DNA of 64,000 nucleotides from assembly GCF_035582795.1 (NCBI RefSeq), contig NC_134369.1, forward strand, positions 56,358,001-56,422,000. Direction: 5' to 3'. The notes below the pieces were generated by a model that did not search any database, had not been told where the DNA came from, and saw only the letters and a program-made list of their open reading frames with translations. Source of the stretch: Mycteria americana (taxonomy: Eukaryota > Chordata > Aves > Ciconiiformes > Ciconiidae). Positions within the stretch are counted from its first letter, which is position 1. Each line of letters begins with the position of its first letter. This document shows positions 36,375 through 48,300 of the stretch, piece after piece. Made by a program: the position numbers and the translations under genes.

Positions 36375-39300
36375 GTAAGTGGGGCTGGGCCGGGGTCCGT
36401 GTGCCCCCCACTCCCGGCACCCTCCGCCCCGCCGACCGCGCTCCGCCGCCCAGCGCCGCTCCCGCCGCGGCCCCTTCAGCACCGCGGACAGCGGCCGCCG
36501 CAAGGTCACTGCCCGAGGGCCGCGCCGGGCCTGCCAGCCTGGGGACCCTTCCCTTCCCCTTCCCCTTCCCCTTCCCCTTCCCCTTCCCCTTCCCCTTCCC
36601 GGGGAAGGCTGAGGGGGGGTACAATGCACACATCCAGCTGCTGCACCCAAGGACCACTTCCACCAGAGCGAGATGCCCCTCTTCTCCACTCCCTTTTTTA
36701 GCAGGATAGGGTTTCTCTGCTTGTTTCCCAGTGGAGGTGAATAACAAGCTCTCTTTTCTTGCCCTTCCCTCATTTTACAGCCGTCTCCCTTCCCGTGACA
36801 AACGACATGAATAAAGGGGACACTAAGGTAAGGATGGGCCTGTAGTGGAGGGGGCAAATGAAGTTGAAGGATGTGATGTTTAACCTCCACCTAGATGGCT
36901 GGCTTTTGGCTGCCCCTGCTGAAATGCCCTGTAGGAAGTGCCAGGGATTTGCATGAGATCTCTACAGCAGGATCCATCCAACCCCCACTCCCTCCCTACC
37001 AGGATTTACCCACTTCTGAGCACCTGGGCAGGAGGGAAGTCCCTCAGGATGTACCAGAGGGACCAAACAAGCTTGTCTGGAGAATGGTGAGGCTGGGGAT
37101 GGAGGTTGGGTATAACCCTTCCCAGTCCTCCTACTTTCAGCTTTTCAAAGCTCCCAACAGGAGGTGACTCAGGGGAGAGTGGGGGGAGATGTGATTCAGG
37201 AAAGGGCATTGCTGGAACTGTGTGTGTTTGGGGGTGTGTATACATCTGTGTTTGTATGTGTGTGGTGTGTTACTTAAACATGCATGTTCCTGAAAAATAG
37301 GCAACTGGCTACTCTCAGATTGCTAATCTGTCCTCAGCTACTGCTTAGCCTGTCTGGATGCCCACAAGCAGTGCAGGACTTGGCTGACCTCTCCAGCCTT
37401 CTTTTATAGGCTTCTGTGCATACATCTGTGTCATACCTCTCTGACATTCATAGCTGCACTTTGCAAGTGTGTGCACTCCCAAGGGGCTTTTGGCACCTTT
37501 GGATAGGTTTGCCTGTGTTGACCTGTGACAGACCTCCCCTTCCTGATATTATAATGCCTGTAGTCTTTCAGATAAGCTGTTTTCTTAGCTGCCCAGATTA
37601 AGATTTCTACAGAAATTAATGTCCAGAAAGGAAACACCAGCCTTTCCCCCCTACTTCTTGAATGTCTTTGTTTCCTGAAATCTTCTAGCAACATAACAGT
37701 TTTCCCCAGGCAGCAGGAGGGGAGGGCACATTCATGTCACCCTCAGCCACAGGCTCTGTTGTACAGTGTTTCTGCTTGTTACCTACAGGGCAAGCGCCAT
37801 GAGATGCGCTTCCCTGTGTCCTGTCAGATGTGCCTGGGCCTGGAGAGCTGTTGCTTTGTTAAGACCTTTAGCCTGCTTAGCCCTTGCTGGGGCTGAGCCA
37901 TGAGCTGTGAGCCACTGGGTGCCTGCTTCAGGCTGTGCGCTGCTAACTGAGAAAGGCGACTCAGGGCAGGCACTTGCCTCTTCAACTGGCCATGCCAGAA
38001 TGGGATGCTCATTGGGCACCTGGTGGGACAATCCATTAATTCCACAATTTTCCTTGTGAGATCTATTCCCCAATATGCTCTACCTGTAAAACATGGCACT
38101 TCCTAGCAAGCCACATTTAGCTTTTCTAGAAGCTGGTGCAACTCCATGGGAATGCTTCCACCGAGGAAGGATTGTCTCCCAAGCCTGTCCCCTCCCTGGG
38201 TACTGCACTGACACAGGCTCTAGCTGAGAGCAAAATCAGGCCACAGCTTTCTTTTGATTTTTGCTGCAAGTGGAAGGAGCCATAAGGGCTTTTCCACCTT
38301 CACTGCCCTCTGAGACACAGCATTTCAGTGAAGGAAGTCCTGGTCTCATGGGACAGATCAGGGCAGGGATATCATTACATGGGTACAGCAGTGAGCACTG
38401 CAGCTCTTCCTACACACCATGCTGCTCTAGACATGCTCTGTGCCACCAGCATTTGTGGGTGGCTCAGGCTGTGAAATGGGTAGTCAGCATCTGCAGGCCT
38501 TTCCTGGAGAGCTCATCAGACTTTCCTTACACCAAGGGCTTTCCATGGGGAGCTGAATACGACCAAAGCATTTACAATATCTGTGGTGTTTGCCGACTCT
38601 TGTGCTCGAAGGACACTATTTCCCACTTACAAGCATACATTTCAGAAGGGCCTGAGCACAGCTGAGCTCAAAAGTGGTGAAGTCGATCCTTGTAAGGGCA
38701 TGATCCTTTGGAGATTTCTGTGTAGGGACAGCATGAGCAGCTCCTAAGGATCTAGTTACATGCTCACAGTTAGAGGATAGCTATGGCAAAATTCCAGTCC
38801 AAGTTTCTGCACTGGATTAATTACATTCATTTGGAAAGGATCTCCTTCATTTCCTGATGCAGGCTGTTATTTCATGACCTTGTGAAGTCTCATTTTGCAA
38901 GACTTGCTCTTACAAAAAGTCAAGGAGAGTGTTGTGGAATGACTGCACTCTTCATTTCATTATGTTACAAAGTTCCTCCACAGAGTTGGCCGTATTTCTG
39001 TGGTGACTGATGTTTCTTTGTGTTCAGACAAAGACCTTAAATCAGCTTAGAAATCTTCAGAAAGCTTGTATAGAGTGTTTCATTGGACGAGGTTCTTATT
39101 TCTCATGCTGAGAAAGTCCTTACTTCTGAAGCTGCATCGAATACAGCTGCAATAAGTGGCTTCAGAAGGTGGAAAATGTGGGAGGGAAGTATCAGAATCT
39201 GGCGTTTGTTCTATTTAATGGTAGAGTGAAGTGACTGAAAGTCATCTAAAATCAATATTAATGGATTGCTTGTGGTATAGGAGAATGATACCAGGGAAAT

Positions 39301-42300
39301 TTCCCTGCTTTCTTTTTGTTAGATCTTTCCAGCAGTAACATTTTAGTCCAGCAGGCAAGCTCCTCAAACTGTGTAAATAGTTAAGAGTTCAGCATTTTAT
39401 GGCTGTGATCTGCAAAAGCAGAATTCTCTTCTTACACAGGGTGAAAATTTGCCCATTCTGGCTGGTCAGTGAATATATCCAATTGCTTGAATGAACAACA
39501 TTGTAGATGACTGGGAATTGCTGACTTGTGTTTAATTTCTACTGCAGCTGCAGTGCTTTGCTCTCCTGAGAATGGCACCTTGTGAGGGAGGTCAGGACTC
39601 TTAGGGCTGCCTGCAGAAATCATCAGAAGAAAGAGGTTCAGTGAGTGAATTTTTTGCCCCCCCCCAGGCTTACTTGCATCCTTTTTTTCGATTTAGCCTC
39701 TTTTTTTCCACAGGCACTTGTGAGCCCTGCATACTTTCTGGGCTGCTTTATAAATAGTCATCCTTTTGAACTGAGCAGCCTGATTCCTGCACTACTAACT
39801 GCACTGGACTGTAGTGAATGCTGCTTTCTCTCCTGTGTGACCATTTGGGTCTACCATGACCACACAGCAAGGCTCCTGGTGGTGTGTCTCAGTGTGGTGA
39901 GGGTGCTTTCACCCCTGCCAGAGGTGCCACCTTGCCTTTGTGCCTCTGGCTTTCATTCTACCACACATACAGCACTGGGATCAGTGGTGCTGCAGTTGCA
40001 TGGGTGAAGAGCTAGGCCTTCAATCTCAGTACAAGTGACAAATGAGATAAATAATGCTTTTCATTTTACACCAAATAAAAGGGCTGCTGGAAAGGGCAGG
40101 CCCAGAGTTCATCCTGTCTGGGAAGCTGCCTCAGGCAGTTGCAAATGCTTTGGAGGAAAGTGTGGGAACTTCCTTGCTTTCAGATGACCTGCCTCCGTGA
40201 ACAGCTCTTCCAGTCTAGAATAAATGGCTTGAACACTCAAGAGTGTCTTGTCCAGATTGTCTTGTCCAGACCAGACACTTCTCCAGAGTTTCTTGTCCTT
40301 CTCTAGGGCTTGAGAGCAGTATTTCTCATCTGTGTTTGAAAGTACAATTTGCCTCATGCCACCCTCTGCGCCTGAATGCAGCCTAACTACAGGGCCCTTC
40401 CCAGGGCTCAAATAGCTTGCAAGATTTCAGTGTCACATATTGAAGAGCTTGACCACTTGTTGCTCTCTACGACCTCCCACTGAGCCCTTTTATGAGAGGC
40501 AGGCTGAGATATATTGACTTAAAAGAGGATGATTTTGGGCTCTCTATGTATATATCCAGATGACCTTTAATCTCCTGATGCGCCCAGCCTCGGGGATGGG
40601 CTGGAGTCGTAAGATCCTCAGCTGAAGCGTGCATCATGTTGAGAAGCTCTTTCCATTGCCATGTGTCATTTGCTCACTTCTCACTTTTGGGAGGTACCTT
40701 CTATTTCTGCGTTAGGTAAAACAGGAACCGAGCATTCAGTTCTGGCTTGACCAGAAAAGCAAGAGGATCTGTGCCATCATCTGCTGTGTTATAGCCTTGG
40801 TAACAAATAGATTTATGAAAAAAAGACAATAAAGCAGTGCTTTAATTTGTATTTTTGTCTCTTTCTAGGTGATGAAGTGCATTGTAGAGGTCATCTCTGA
40901 TACTTTATCAAAGCCAAACCCCCTGCCGATCAGTGAGGAATGCCTAGAAACGCTCAGAGGAGGTACAGGCTCAGATTTAACGCTCGGTATCAGCAAGAGC
41001 CGATCTGGCAGAGACACTAGCAGAGGCTGGTCCTGCCCTGACACATGCTCTAGCACCTGACAAGGGGTCCCTGACACACTCACCTTCCGTGTGGTGACCC
41101 CACCAGGCTGCACCAGGCCCCAGAAGCAGGGACGGAGCGACTGCTCAGCCCAGGCCATGCATCGTGCTGGCACTGCAGCTGGGGGATGCACTGGCTGATA
41201 TGAAGCTGCCTGGGTTTTATGGGACCTTCCTGTCATCTTAACCACATGGTTAAAAGACATGGCAGCAAATCAGGCCAAGGAAGAGGAAAGAGTAACCAAA
41301 GAGGGAGGTGGCATTTGGGGTTGTTTTTCATTTCCTGGGGGTGGGCGGAGGTTGTCTTTGACCACGTTCTGTACCAAGTCTCCCCTATTGCAGATGAACG
41401 AATCATTTCGATCCTTCGCCACCAAAATTTATTGAAGGAACTTCAGGAAATTGCGGCTCAAGGTACAGTTTCACCACAGTTATTTGGGAAGAAGGGTTTA
41501 ATCTGTTGTAGCACAGTTTTGTTGTTTGGGTTTTTTTTGTATTTTACATTAATTTGACATCATATAAATGTGCTCTAGGAAACCTAGTTCCAAGACTTCC
41601 AAGACTCACCACTGGGTGAGTGGGGACAGGAATTTGCTTATAATAACTCCAGTATGCATCTGATGATTTAAATGACTGTCAATGTAACTTGGTGGCAATG
41701 CAGAGTATAGGCATTTTGGGGTGGGAGAACCCTAAAAGGACATACTGTAATTTAATTCAACAAATAACCACCAGCTCCCAAGCTAGAATGAAAGACAAGA
41801 AAACCTTCACTCTTTGTGCAGCTGGAGTCTAGCACTCAACCCAGGTGTGGCAGAAGGGAAGCCTCACTGAGCATCAAACAGGACTTGCACCTAAAAGACC
41901 CCAATGAAAGCCCCCAGTGGGGATTTTCCTGTTGGCTTCCTTAGGTTGAATGCAAGTTGCTTTGGTTTGGAGAGGCATGGGCAGCTCACCACTTGCCAGT
42001 GTGGGAGCAGCAGCAGCAGCACAGAGCCATACAAAGGGGTGTGTAAAGGGGAAAAGGTGCTATTCTTAGGTGCCCAGGTCCCCAGAGCTCGTGTGCAGGT
42101 CCCAGGCAAGGCTACTTCAAAGCTGGTGCAGGCCCCTCTGCCTGGGTGGTCCAGTTGAGGCTGCAACAGGGCTCTCCCCAGGCTGCAGGGAGAGCAGCTC
42201 CAGGAGAGCTTCCCTTCTCCTTCTCCTTGGGGTAACCTAGCTGGCAGCCTTCCCTCACCAGGGCATCCCTGTGCCCTGCTCCTGTGTGGCACGGCTGACA

Positions 42301-45300
42301 GGGATGGCTGGGAGACAGTGCCACCGGACTGCTTTCAGAGCAGGGAAGCCACAGAGGCAGCAGGGAGAAGGGAGAGGGAAAATTCAGGAAATCAAGATTA
42401 GGAGAGACCTCCATGCTGCTCCCAAAGCAATAGCGTGGTCACTGCTCAAATCCCACTGGTGGAGGGGCCAGCCAGGCAGTGACCCCAGACAGGCTCCGTG
42501 GATGCTCTGATGATCCAGAAGAAAGAAACCCGGGCCTCTTCAGTGCGCTGGGATGCTGCTGCCCAGGCACACCAGGGTTGTGAGGGGGAGCACTCAGCTA
42601 TCAGACAGGCCGTGCCATACAGTATGGAGGCCACGTGAAGGGACTTGTTTCACAGAGGTGCATCTTGCTTCGCTCTTTCCTTGGCTTGAGCCCATCACAC
42701 CATTTTGTCCTGTGGTAACATGAGCTCTAATCTACAGATCACAGTGACAGGGGATGGGAGAGTCATGTAGCCCAGGGGAAAAGTGAAGGTATTTATCTTG
42801 GTCTCCTCTGTGCTGGCTGCAGCTGGTCCTGCTCAGGATGGAGAGCCCACACCATCCAGCTCTGCGCCGTGTAGGGCTAGAGAGGACTGGGCTGGCAGTG
42901 TTGGCTCTTGCCTTTGCATTAAGGCATAGAAGCATGGGATGAGCTGGGTTAGACAGGGCTTGCTTGGCTTGCAGTTCCCCTGGGATGGGGCTGCCTGGGG
43001 AGCACTGGTTGCCAGGACAGCTGCGCTCTGACCTCCAGCTCGTTCTGCCTGCAGACAACTCTTTCTCCATGGTGTTGCTTTTGTCAACCTGGCTCCGTAA
43101 ACCCAGAGCTAAGGTGTGGGGCCTTGGGGCCCTGGACCATCCCCAGAGCTGGAAGGAATGCTGCTCCTCCCTCCCGGGGAGTGGCAGGAGGGCAGCGCCT
43201 GGGGAGAGGGGCCCCGCAACCAGGCAGGAGGGCACAGGGGCTCTCAGTGCTCACCTCAACAGAGGTACGTGGGCAGCATCTGGAAGGAGGCAATTTTTAT
43301 CCTTCAATACTCTGATGCTTAAGTCTTCTGTTGGCTTCAATGTGATGCAGTTCAGCATCTCTTATTCCCTAGCTCTCCATCACTATTAGTTTTCCTAGCA
43401 ACCCTGCTTCTCTGTTTGTTGAGAGACCTTTTTCTTTCCTGCAGATGATGTTTTTGATGGTGGCTTTGTTACTGCAGTTGATTCATGTATTCTTCAGCCT
43501 CACTTCTCCGTGCAGCTCCCCTTTGGCAGATTTGTCCATTGTAGAAAATACGCATATAATTATAAAGGGCACAGAAGTGCTTTCCTACCTCTACTTTCTG
43601 AAACACTGGAGGGTCTGTTGCCTTTCCCTACTTTTTGTTACTTGACGCAGGTGCCAATGAGAGAACTCAACAGCAGAAGAAAAGCAGTGGCTTTGAAGAT
43701 GAACTTTCCGAAGTCCTTGAAAGTCAGAATGACAAGAACAAGCAGAGAGGTCAGTGTCAGCCTCCCCCCCAAGGAAATCCAGGTCAGGCTGTAAACAAGG
43801 ATGTTCTTTCTAACAGCCTTGATATGTCCATCTGCTTCTCATTTAGACATCTTCTTTGATGCTGCCCTGACACACACAAGCAACCCGGTGTTTGCTTTGT
43901 TCTTATTTACCAGCTTAAACAACATGTAATTTCTGAGCTATAGTAACTGGTGATGGTCAAGTTACCAAACTGATACTGACCTTTTCCACCCTGCTGCCAA
44001 CACCATCACTCACTCCTAATGCTTAAAATGAGTCACAGCCAGGGAAATCCTGTACTGAAAGACTCAGTGATATAGGCAAGTGCGATCTGGGTCTGCTCCT
44101 GCTGCCCTTATTTCCAGGCATCCAAGATATTAGGTTATGGGTCTCTGAAGGAAAATTGAACTTGGGATACACACAGTGCACACACACACACACACACACA
44201 ACACCTGCATCTGTAACACTGCCATATTACACTGCTAAATAATTTCATTTTACATGCAGTCTGGTTTCATGTGGGGCAAGTTTGTTGCTGGTATCTCAAG
44301 AGATGGTGATGAGGACCGTGTCGCAGCAAAGCACTTCGGCATATGTTTAACTTCAGCCTTGCAAGTCTCTCCAGGAGAGCAGGCACCAGTGAGAGCACTG
44401 GCTTGCTTGAATGCAAGCATATGTTGAAGTGACTTGTGAAAGGATCCATGGGCTGGTTAAGCAGATTGCTGAGCAGGGCTGAAGCTCCCTAAGAAACGCA
44501 TGGGCTTTGCTGGTTGTGAAATGAGCTCTCAGGAGAGGTGTTGCTTCTTGCTCCTCCCTCTGCAGATGCGGCAGGGGAGCGCCCTGAAGAGGAGCAGCCC
44601 ACGGGGTCCCTGGCTGAGCTGGCCGCACAGAAAACCCAGCAAAATGAAGATTCAGGAGAGGAGGGAAAAAACAGCCTGGAGGAGAGGGAGCCCAGGCCAC
44701 GGGATGCCGACCCTGTCGAGAAGGAGGATCGGGAGGAAGCACAGAGCAATGAGATCGGGGACACAGAGGATGACCAGCGAGACGAAGCTTTGGACAACCA
44801 CATCAGCAAAGACTTCATTGAGGCTGAGCAGCAGCAGCAGCGAGGGGATGAAGAGGAGCAGACCAGAGGCCCCATGGACAGCCTGGAGCTCGAGGATGAG
44901 GGAGAGCAGTCATCCAGGCAGGGCCAGGAGCAGAGCAAGGAGGTGGCAGGGGAGCGTGTGGAGCGGGAGGATGACGGAGGAGACGATGCTGCAGAGGAGG
45001 ACCGTACCGAAGCAGAGAGGTCACTTGATTTGGCTGAGGAGGACGAAGAGATGCAGGGAGGCGACAGTACGTATCCCAATCGACTGCACTGATACCTACC
45101 TGGGGTGAGCTGAGAGCACTGAGACAGACAGATAAGAGGCTTTAAAGCCTAAAAGTTCAGGCAGGTGCTTACTGGGTTTACAGAAGTCTCCCCAACCAAC
45201 AGCCACCCCGACCCCCCCCTGCAAGCACCCGACCACATGGGCCCATGCACAGCAGGTAACACAGATCTGGCAGCTGCCTCACTGCCTGCTGCTCAGTTTT

Positions 45301-48300
45301 TATAGCACCTGGGGACAACTAATTTCTTTTTCTTGAACTTCTATGTGTTTTTTTACTGCTGCCTCCAAGCCCTGTTTCTGACATGATGACGTGAGAGTGG
45401 GTATTTCCGGAATCCTGGGAAAATGAGCCTAAGTCAGGAGACCCACCTTGCATCACCCGTGAAGGCTTGGGTCAAAGGTGGAGTGTAACCAGGTTAACAC
45501 TTCTGCTCACTGTTGTGTTTAATGCTCTTTCAGATAATGATGATGCTCTGGGATTTGGCAAAGACGGGCGGAGCTCTGAGGAGGAGGAGGAGGAAGAGCA
45601 GCCCCGGGCACTGAGAGGAGGAAGGCATCGCGTTGAGGATGAGGGGATGCAGGGGGAGGAGGACACCTTCCAGCCCAGGGATGCAAAAAGCGAGGAGATG
45701 GAGGAGGAATCCTCCAGGGAGTGGGAAGACTCCAAGAGGTGGAACAAAATGGATGAGCTGGCCAAGCAGCTGACATCAAAGAAGCGCATGGAGGAAAATG
45801 ATAGTGAGGAAGACCCAGACAGGTCCATGAAAATGGCATTTAGGTCCCGCAAGTATGACTTCAGTAGTCCAGAGGAAGATGTGAGAAGGTCATGGAAGCG
45901 TCACTCAAAGAAGGACAGCAGTGAAGGAGGCTTTCCGCTTGCTCCCATGCCCGAAGAAAAGAAGGATGAGGAAGGCAGCGCTAACAGGAGAACGGAGGTT
46001 GGTGCACATACGCTTAAGAGTAAATCCTGCCCGGTTATTACTTGGGAATCCAAACTATGCTTGGAGATGTGGATGGTACCTTGGCATTACGCAGCCAGCA
46101 TCGGGTCTCTGTGACATTAAGGATATGCTTGGTGACCTTTTAGTCATTCAGCCCTAGGTATTATTGAGATTTGCACCTGGCTGTGCCTTTGGTTTTTGTC
46201 CTTGTTTTAGTGACTAGTGCAAAAACATGCCCTGCGCCAGAGAGTCTTAAAAATGTGACAGGACTTTTGCACTGGCTTGTGCTGGACATGGTGACCAGAG
46301 CTATATCTGGAGCCTGGGCGTGGGTCTTGTGTCCCAAAGCCTCTCCAAGTCAAAGGGAATGCTTTCCCTGGCTCAGGGACGGAGTGAATAGTGTCAGACC
46401 TCCTACAGAGGTAAGCCAGGGGTGCAGCCGTGGTGAGAGAGCTGGGGCATTGGAGTGGAAATGGTTGACAGATACGGGAAAACATCTGAGCCAGGCTTCC
46501 AAAGTCAGAGACCTCCTTCCCCGGTACCTTGCGTGATTCTATGTGGTAGCCCAGCACCTACCCGGCAGCCAGGAGTGGCGGTTTCACCTTTGTGCTAAGG
46601 CCCAGCTCCAGGCAGGGATGTTTATTTGGGGTAGAGCAGGGGGCTGGACAGTGGGGCTGGGCATGGCTCTGTGGGTGTTTGCTCTGGGACAAGCCACGAT
46701 CAGGTGCCTGGGAACAGACTGGGGCAGCAGGTGAGTGAAGCCAGTTTGCTGCAGCTCTCTTGCCTCCAAAACACCCCTCTTGCCTCAGTTACGCACCAAA
46801 ACATTGTCCAAAGGTTGCCCATCAGCATCCCCCGCTGAGAGGGCATCTCCAGTTGTGTTGGTTCAAAGCAAAGCCAAATGTCTCAGCTCAGAGCAGGGAT
46901 GCAGCAGGTGCCTGCCAAGGAGGTGGGCACCTGCCCCATCTGCCTCCTCACCACCGTCTGCTCATGTCTCAGGTCTCTCCCCCAAGAAGGCTGCTCCCCA
47001 CCTGCCCCTGCCAGTAGCTCTGGGGTGCACCTTATCTGCAAGGTGGTGGGCTTAGCCTCCGAACGGGGACTGGGAAGGAGGTTGCTGAGGCTGCAAAACT
47101 GCTGTGTTTACAGTTGCATCAAGACTTTTTTGTTTGTTTTTTTTTAAACTAGATCCAGGCCTCTGGGAGTCAGTGAGGAGGCGTCAGACCAGGCACCCAG
47201 GAGTGAGGGAAGGGAAGGCACAGGCTCCGGCTCTGCCAGAGCAGCTGCCATCCTGTCCCCTCTCCTCACTTTTGGGCCACGTGACCGCATGGCTTGGCCA
47301 GTGAGGTCCCAGTGTGGGCACAGCCAGGGGCTGAGAGTGCTGTCCCCCGCACTCGCCAGGGCTCAGCCTGCGGGGCTGGGCAGGAGCAAGCCAGGGCACG
47401 TGGGCACAGCGCAAGAAAGTGGTTTGGGTCTGACCTCTCCTCTCTTTGGGTGCTGCGAAGGATCTCAGCACAGCGCTATTTTCTCAGTTTCTGCGGGCTC
47501 CAGTTGCAGCCAAAGCTCTCCTCCAGCAAGGCGAGCCTCAGCCGGTGGCTCCCTGACCTGCTTCAAACAAAACAAACTGGAACAGCCGCTTGGGCTCAGT
47601 CTGGCTCCCCTGGGTGCTGGCGGGCACCTTGAGCTGCTGGCACACTGCTATAGCTGGAGCCCTCCCAGGGGCTGAGCCAAGGGCCTTGCAGAGGGACAGG
47701 ATGACTTTTTCCCTTTTCAGGAAAATAGCTCAGGGATGAGAAAAATGATTTTTTTTTACGTCCTTTATTTTTTTCACACCAGCCACATGCAGTGCAGGCC
47801 AGTGGCTCAGCATCGGCCCACGCTTGGCAGCTGCTGCAGGCAGCGGCAAGGCTCTGCTCCCTCTGCACAGAAGAGGGGCCGTCACCTCAGCTCCACTGAC
47901 AGGAAAAGGCATTTTTAGCACTGATGGCCCCAAGTTTGCTCCCGCAGGGCCTGCTGCTGTGCTGGGTGAGCGTGTGATCTGCAGCGAGCCCCAGTGACAG
48001 CAGCTGTGAGGGACAGGCAGGGCTGGGGCTGGCAGCGAGACAGGGCCAGTTGTGTATGACTGGAGTTCAGGCAAAGCCATGCATTTGAGTGCCTGCACTA
48101 AATAAAATAGCTTCAGGTAACGGCATAGATACACAAGAGCCACTATAGAAAGGCCACCAAGCGATGGGCAGCTTGAGCCTTTAAACTGATGGCTTCCTCA
48201 GTCACTATTTCCCCAAACAGAAAAGCCTCTTCTGGTACTGGAGGCGCATGCGGACACCCAGCGCAGCGTGGGGAGAGGGGATGCCGCCAGCCCCTCCACA

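Larger units (their letters stand above)
35991..36610. promoter_or_regulatory. CHGA: CpG-rich promoter/first-exon region of CHGA
   Basis: GC content and CpG frequency rise sharply here relative to the flanks ('gcccgggcagccggggggg', 'acccggcgagtgcggcagg', 'cgccccgccgaccgcgctcc'). The island covers the core promoter, 5' UTR, exon 1 and the first part of intron 1. G-rich boxes just upstream of the CRE-like site (about 36098-36120) could bind Sp1-type factors. Confidence 0.7.

Noticed and set aside
35565-36890. 441-codon open frame on the - strand, the longest in the window
   Set aside because: It runs antisense through the CHGA promoter, exon 1 and intron 1. Part of it is a Gly-Lys repeat made by the CCCCTT tract, and the GC-rich sequence is stop-poor. 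The product has no recognisable domain.
44489-45079. 196-codon Ser-rich frame on the - strand and a 202-codon frame on + in another phase
   Set aside because: Both are shadows of CHGA exon 6. Codons for Glu read antisense give Ser/Leu, which explains the composition.
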